From: Candidatus Obscuribacter phosphatis
GTDB lineage: Bacteria > Cyanobacteriota > Vampirovibrionia > Obscuribacterales > Obscuribacteraceae
DNA: 64,000 nt
Assembly (NCBI GenBank): GCA_001899315.1
Contig: MOYA01000003.1
Location: 427,774-491,773, forward strand
Reading direction: 5' to 3'
This document shows positions 60,081 through 64,000 of the stretch, piece by piece. The notes under the pieces were generated by a model that made no database searches, had not been told where the DNA came from, and saw nothing but the letters and a program-made list of their open reading frames with translations. How positions within the stretch are numbered: position 1 is the first letter of the stretch; each line of letters begins with the position of its first letter. Both the position numbers and the translations under genes were made by a program.

Positions 60081-61477
60081 GCAAGAAATTTAGCAAGGCA
60101 AAAGCCAATCAAGGCTTTCTTATAAAGGGCCTTGCAGGGGGTCTTACAGGGATTTTTGCAGGAGGTCTTACAGCCGCAGTGCTGCTTGGGCAGCTGAGCA
60201 CAGCCTCTAATTTTGTGTTAGAGCCGGCGCTGGCACAAAGCAGTCAAACGCCGCCGGAATCGGGCGGACAATCTGATAAGGCAGCAGGCTGGAGAGAAAG
60301 AGAGACAGCTAGCCCAGACTGCAGTCTGTCTATAGAGAAAGTTAGCGGCAATCTGATTTTGACCATTGAAGCCCTGGCACCCAGAGCAAGCGAGCCATCT
60401 ATTGAAAGTCGCTTGAGCGATTTGCTGCAACAAGACAACGGACCCATCAGCGATGAAGATGTGCTACTTTTGGAAAAACTCTTGCCGCCGGGAAGCCCCC
60501 TGCCCTCACAAATCAAGAAAAACTATAGCGGCGCCCAGAAGCGCTATGGCGGGCTGAGTAAACGGATTAGCGACAAGGACGTGGCAGTCATCTATACAAT
60601 CAGCCGCACAGTGGCACCCAGCACTCTGGCAAATTTGCCAGGCGGCTCGCGCAGTGCCCTAGTCAATTTACTCGACTACTGGATTTTGAAGCCCCTGGGC
60701 GGCTCTGTGCAGATTATTCATAGCTCGGTTACAGGCGGCACCGGCACTTTTGACGGAGTCGAAGAGATAGAAGCCTATCTCAATCAGAAGAGCCGGAGCC
60801 GAGAAAGCAATATGAGTTTTCAGAGCAGCGCCGGCACCATTATCGCCTCAGCCAAGGCGCAAGAAAACAAAGTCACCTTACAACTGGCGCTTTTGCGCCG
60901 CGTCGGTTCTAAGCCTATCCCATTTTTCTTTAGCACTATAGAAAACGCCGATTCACCACAACTGGTATCAAGCGCAAAATGGAAACTGGCGGATAAGTCT
61001 ATAATGGCTCTAGTCACCAATAATGGTCAAGGCGGAGCAGAAGCTTCAATCTTGGCTTTCAACGCCAAAGAAGCCAAGTTCATTCAAACCTTGAGCGGTG
61101 CGGCTATCGAAGTGATGGAAGACCTAGGGCAATTGGGTCTGGTGATAAAGGAGCCCATAGGACAATCAGGCATTAATCGTCCGGTCTTTTATATGTTCAG
61201 CACCGGCGCCGGTCAGATGACCGAACTAAAGAGCCTGAGAGCCCCCCTTTGCCTGCAAGAGCTGCAGCATCTCAAGTTTGAAGCAAGGCTCAAAGAAAAC
61301 CTAGCACCGGCCAAACGCTTTGCCATCGCCAGCTTAATGCTTGACTGTCAAGGCGAACTGGCCCAAGAAGGTCTAAAAATAATCAACGAAATGAAAGAAT
61401 CGCCGGCGCTAAGAGCCGACAAGAAGCTCTACCAAAGCGTCAAGAGTCTGCTCAAAGAGATTGAACGACGGAAGTAA
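60074..61477 (+). CDS. Secreted protein of unknown function; start uncertain
   Basis: About 467 residues if it starts at the ATT at 60074, which overlaps the preceding gene's stop. The first conventional start, GTG 60179, would cut into the signal peptide. The extended N-terminus has a basic region (KKFSKAKANQ), a long hydrophobic stretch (GFLIKGLAGGLTGIFAGGLTAAVLLG) and an ALAQ cleavage site, a textbook export signal. The mature part is alpha/beta without a recognised domain, with NLPGGSRSALVNLLDYW near 180 and a Lys-rich helical C-terminus. The overlap suggests cotranscription with the AhpD-like gene. Confidence 0.6.
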   Translation: MIGKKFSKAKANQGFLIKGLAGGLTGIFAGGLTAAVLLGQLSTASNFVLEPALAQSSQTPPESGGQSDKAAGWRERETASPDCSLSIEKVSGNLILTIEALAPRASEPSIESRLSDLLQQDNGPISDEDVLLLEKLLPPGSPLPSQIKKNYSGAQKRYGGLSKRISDKDVAVIYTISRTVAPSTLANLPGGSRSALVNLLDYWILKPLGGSVQIIHSSVTGGTGTFDGVEEIEAYLNQKSRSRESNMSFQSSAGTIIASAKAQENKVTLQLALLRRVGSKPIPFFFSTIENADSPQLVSSAKWKLADKSIMALVTNNGQGGAEASILAFNAKEAKFIQTLSGAAIEVMEDLGQLGLVIKEPIGQSGINRPVFYMFSTGAGQMTELKSLRAPLCLQELQHLKFEARLKENLAPAKRFAIASLMLDCQGELAQEGLKIINEMKESPALRADKKLYQSVKSLLKEIERRK

Positions 61478-61537
61478 ATAGAGAGAATCTCTGGTTAATA
61501 TGAGCAGCCAAAAGCCACAGGTTAAAGCAACTGCAGG

Positions 61538-63124
61538 CTAACTTTTCTTCTCTTCGTGATATTCCATCTCGGTATTTACGTCCCAAATATTATCTTTGGT
61601 CTTGATACCACCGGCGATATTATCAACCGCCACCATGGCAGTAAGCATGGAATGGTCTTGGTTATTGTACTTGTGCATACCATTGCGCCCGACCAGAAAG
61701 AGATTCTCGAAGGTATCAATATATTTGCGCAATTCCTCAAAGCGATCATAGGTGCCGAAATAACCGGGATAAGTCTTGGGCATGCGTACGACCATGGCAT
61801 CGAGCACATCAGCCTTATCTATGATGCCAATCTTGTCCAACTCTTGTGCGCCTAATTCTTTGAGACGGTCATCGGGCCAGCCCCATAATTCATCGGTCTC
61901 ATTGCAAAAATATTCCAAGCCCAACCAAACAGTATTCTCGACATCGCGCACCATACTGGGGCCCCAATTGTTATAAATCTGCAGGCGGCCGATCAAGACA
62001 TCGTTCTCTTGCACATAAATCCAGTTGTCGGCAATCAAACCGCCCTTTTCGTCTTTCACTTTCAGCTTTTTGACCAAAAGCCCGACCGCGATGAAATCTC
62101 TATAGACCAAGCCCTCAGCGACTTCGCGGGCATAAGACGGAACATCGGCATCGAGCTTGGCGATAAGCTCGCGTACCGGCATGCTGGAGAAAAAGTAATC
62201 GCCCTGCAAGAGGGTGACTTCGCCGCTTACTTGGTCTCGCACTTCCACAGCCTTAATCTGATTGCCTTCGGTGAGAATCTTCACCACTTCTTTATTGAGC
62301 AAGACCTCGCCACCGCCGGCGATGGCTTTTTCGGCCGCCAGCTGCCACATCGAACCGGTACCCTCGCGGGGATACAAAAACTGCTCTACAAGCGAAGTCT
62401 CAGTACCCTTCTGACGGAGATCGCTGACCGAACCAAGGATTTTCTTAAGGGCATGCCAGACCGCCTTGGTAATAGACAAACCCTTGATGCGCTGGGCGCC
62501 CCATGCGGCGCTAATCTTCGAACAAGAGATGCCCCAAACTTTTTCAGTGTAGTCTTTGAAAAAGGTGAGATAAAGCTCGCGACCGAAACGGTTGGTAATG
62601 AACTGCTCAAGATTGACCTCAGGCTTGACCGGAAAGGCCACCGACTTGAGATAACTGAAACCAATTTTGACCGTACGAACCAAACCAAGATTGGTGAAAG
62701 TCGCCAACTTCAAGCTAATCGGATAATCAAAGAACTTGCGCAGATAGTAAATTCGAGTCTGACGGGAAAGAGTCATCAAGACATTGGAGGCGGAGCGATC
62801 GGCACCTTGCTCTGCCGGCGTGGAACCGGCACCACCGGCTGAGATATTGCGCTTCTGATTATGGTACGAAATTTCCACTTCGCCGCCGCCAGCCAGAGGC
62901 ATCATCGATAGCCACCAGTCCATGACCCGGTCTGACTTGGAAAAGAAACGATGGGGGCCAATATCGAGCTTATTGCCCTTGTAATCTAAAGTGCGGGCCA
63001 AGCCGCCAATAACTTCAGCCTTCTCAACAAGAATTGGCTTGACGTCGGTGCGTTGTACTAATTCATAAGCAGCAGTGATACCAGCCGGACCAGCACCGAT
63101 AATTACGGCTCTTTTGGATGACAT
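61538..63124 (-). CDS. FAD-dependent amine-oxidase-fold oxidoreductase
   Basis: 528 residues from the ATG at 63122-63124 (GGAGAGG upstream). The N-terminal Rossmann motif GAGPAG at 10-15, [13 protein letters not shown] and [11 protein letters not shown] place it among flavin amine oxidase/protoporphyrinogen-oxidase-like proteins near the UDP-galactopyranose mutase-like group often found in surface-polysaccharide loci. Later motifs are [28 protein letters not shown] and the C-terminal FAD-contact [24 protein letters not shown] Gly/Ala/Ser-rich insert at about 92-118 interrupts the usual spacing. The reaction cannot be read from sequence. Confidence 0.85.
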   Translation of the reverse strand: MSSKRAVIIGAGPAGITAAYELVQRTDVKPILVEKAEVIGGLARTLDYKGNKLDIGPHRFFSKSDRVMDWWLSMMPLAGGGEVEISYHNQKRNISAGGAGSTPAEQGADRSASNVLMTLSRQTRIYYLRKFFDYPISLKLATFTNLGLVRTVKIGFSYLKSVAFPVKPEVNLEQFITNRFGRELYLTFFKDYTEKVWGISCSKISAAWGAQRIKGLSITKAVWHALKKILGSVSDLRQKGTETSLVEQFLYPREGTGSMWQLAAEKAIAGGGEVLLNKEVVKILTEGNQIKAVEVRDQVSGEVTLLQGDYFFSSMPVRELIAKLDADVPSYAREVAEGLVYRDFIAVGLLVKKLKVKDEKGGLIADNWIYVQENDVLIGRLQIYNNWGPSMVRDVENTVWLGLEYFCNETDELWGWPDDRLKELGAQELDKIGIIDKADVLDAMVVRMPKTYPGYFGTYDRFEELRKYIDTFENLFLVGRNGMHKYNNQDHSMLTAMVAVDNIAGGIKTKDNIWDVNTEMEYHEEKKS

Positions 63125-63127
63125 CAA

Positions 63128-63644
63128 AACCTCTCCAACACCTAAGCCAGATTACCACAAAGAGACTGCCAAGCCACCTTGACAATAACAACTATGACTT
63201 ATGCCAAGACCGATGGCGACAACACTTTCATTTTTTTGAAAGCGGATGAGACAATAGAAGAGTAAAGTGCTAAGCCGTTATCGTAGTTAGTCAGTCTATG
63301 AGCCAATGTCTTTAGGAATCTATGAACTTGCCTTGTGAACGGCTGGGCGCAGAGGCTTAGGAACTTGGTGATTTAGGAACTTAGGGAATTAGGAACTTAG
63401 GAACTTGGGGATTTAGGAACTTGGGGAATTGGGGGCTTAGGAACTTGGGGATTTAGGAACTTAGGGAATTGGGGGCTTAGGAACTTGGGGATTTGGGGAC
63501 TTAGGAACTTGGGGATTTAGGAACTTAGAAACTTAGGGACCCCGAACCTCCGGACCAGAGCACGAATGATTTGTCAGCTAGAGAAGCTATGAAGCTATGA
63601 AGTTATGAACTTATGAACTTATGAACCTGTGAACTTATAGACTT
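63128..63644. other. Intergenic region dominated by octanucleotide repeats
   Basis: 517 bp. The left 220 bp must contain the promoter of the minus-strand oxidoreductase; I could not place it. From 63352 it is almost entirely 8-bp tandem repeats (two arrays). No ribosome site is evident before the gene starting at 63645. Confidence 0.7.
63352..63535. repeat. 23-unit array of an 8-bp repeat
   Basis: Twenty-three uninterrupted 8-bp units, consensus GGRAYTTR (commonest GGAACTTG, GGAACTTA, GGGATTTA, GGGAATTG, GGGGCTTA), in perfect 8-bp phase from 63352 to 63535. Higher-order blocks of three to five units are themselves repeated. It is non-coding: 8 is not a multiple of 3. Confidence 0.95.
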
Positions 63645-63649
63645 ATGAA
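63586..63649. repeat. 8-unit array of a second 8-bp repeat
   Basis: Eight units, consensus CTTATGAA (GCTATGAA twice, GTTATGAA, CTTATGAA three times, two diverged). Its last unit contains the ATG start of the next gene (63645-63647). Confidence 0.93.
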
Positions 63650-64000
63650 TTCGCCTCACGACAGATTCGGCAAGTTTACGGCACCCTCGCAGGGCGCCGC
63701 CCCAGGCGCGCCCCGCCCTGAACAGCTGAATCTGGCCGCTTCGCTGCTTTGCCAGGCAGGTCTAATCAAAAGAGAGCAGTATGCCGACTGCGAAATCATG
63801 TCCAGACAGACAGGCTTGAACATTCTCAAGATGCTTGTAATGTCCGGCTATATCAAAGAGAATCTCAACACACTTGCCCTGGAAGCTGCCGAATTGGTAC
63901 TCAGAGAAGGCATCACAGAAATAGCAGCAGCTCGCTGCTTGCATATGGCGGTCGAGCGCAAGCAAACCATTCAAGGATACTGTCCACGGAAATTTAGACC
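63645..64000 (+). CDS. Start of a second GspE-N-like repeat protein, cut by the window end
   Basis: A frame open from ATG 63645 to the window end (118 complete codons). After a Pro/Gly/Ala-rich start come segments with the same helical repeat pattern as the protein at 9818-11692: LAASLLCQAGLIKREQYADCEIMSRQTG, LKMLVMSGYIKENLNTLALEAAELV. So it is probably another MshEN/GspE-N-like repeat protein; what follows is outside the window. The ATG lies in the last unit of an octanucleotide array and has no clear Shine-Dalgarno, so repeat number sets the leader sequence. Confidence 0.65.
   Translation, partial: MNSPHDRFGKFTAPSQGAAPGAPRPEQLNLAASLLCQAGLIKREQYADCEIMSRQTGLNILKMLVMSGYIKENLNTLALEAAELVLREGITEIAAARCLHMAVERKQTIQGYCPRKFR

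Noticed and set aside
62009..62842. Long plus-strand open frame opposite the FAD oxidoreductase
   Set aside because: It is an antisense shadow. The minus-strand product has clear family motifs over the full length, and the plus-strand translation has no recognisable features or ribosome site.
63352..63649. CRISPR-like periodic array
   Set aside because: Units are 8 bp with no spacers and no cas genes nearby; this is a simple tandem repeat.
1..64000. tRNA, rRNA or riboswitch genes
   Set aside because: Reading the intergenic regions by eye gave no cloverleaf, rRNA or known riboswitch core. A tRNAscan or Rfam search would be decisive and could not be run.

Overview
The window holds about 50 protein genes and no recognisable rRNA, tRNA, CRISPR array or insertion sequence. 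The gene mix is: Ser/Thr kinases with leucine-rich C-termini, a Flp/Tad pilus locus, many polytopic GT-C/GT87-type glycosyltransferases, WG-repeat, HEAT and TPR proteins, and roughly even base composition. It suggests a large-genome, surface-complex bacterium. The flavour resembles Obscuribacterales (Melainabacteria/Vampirovibrionia), but this is an impression from gene content, not a search result.

Layout. 1-3.5 kb: end of an unknown protein, a terminator, ridA, a prepilin peptidase (the likely pilin processor for the Tad locus 40 kb away), a small membrane ORF and a secreted amidohydrolase. 3.5-9 kb: a GT87-like protein and two tandem Ser/Thr kinases with extracytoplasmic LRR-like domains. 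9-14.8 kb: a VOC enzyme, a protein of GspE-N-like repeats plus TPRs, a beta-helix protein and a membrane protein. 14.9-24.5 kb: an accessory-looking stretch of secreted hypothetical proteins (two SAF-domain proteins, HEAT, WG repeats), a ParE-type toxin-antitoxin pair and a dispersed intergenic repeat. 24.5-26.8 kb: a divergent histidine kinase/response regulator pair. 27-33.6 kb: two GT-C enzymes, an S33 peptidase, a ferritin-like protein and a thioredoxin-domain protein. 33.7-41.6 kb: two tandem paralogous RecF/SMC-like ATPases, a large GT-C protein, a TPR protein and an acyltransferase/SGNH hydrolase pair. 41.7-49.2 kb (minus strand): a compact Tad locus (two Flp pilins, cpaB, cpaE, tadA, tadB, tadC, DUF192) with RNA hairpins between its genes. 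49.7-59.1 kb: a terpene-cyclase-fold protein, a Tat-exported DUF362 protein and a cluster of five polytopic membrane proteins, four of them glycosyltransferase-like. 59.5-64 kb: an AhpD-like gene with an in-frame TGA, a secreted hypothetical, an FAD oxidoreductase, a 23-unit octanucleotide array, and the start of a second GspE-N-like repeat protein.

The most striking observation is at 59499-60080. An AhpD/carboxymuconolactone-decarboxylase family frame is open throughout except for one TGA that sits exactly where the peroxidatic cysteine belongs (E84-x11-C96-x2-TGA99-x3-H103). A small hairpin with a G in its loop starts the right distance downstream. This is a candidate selenoprotein. Second-rank observations are a SAF-domain protein separated from a beta-sandwich tail by a single in-frame TGA, the dispersed intergenic repeat, and the unusual abundance of short tandem repeats of different unit lengths at gene ends.
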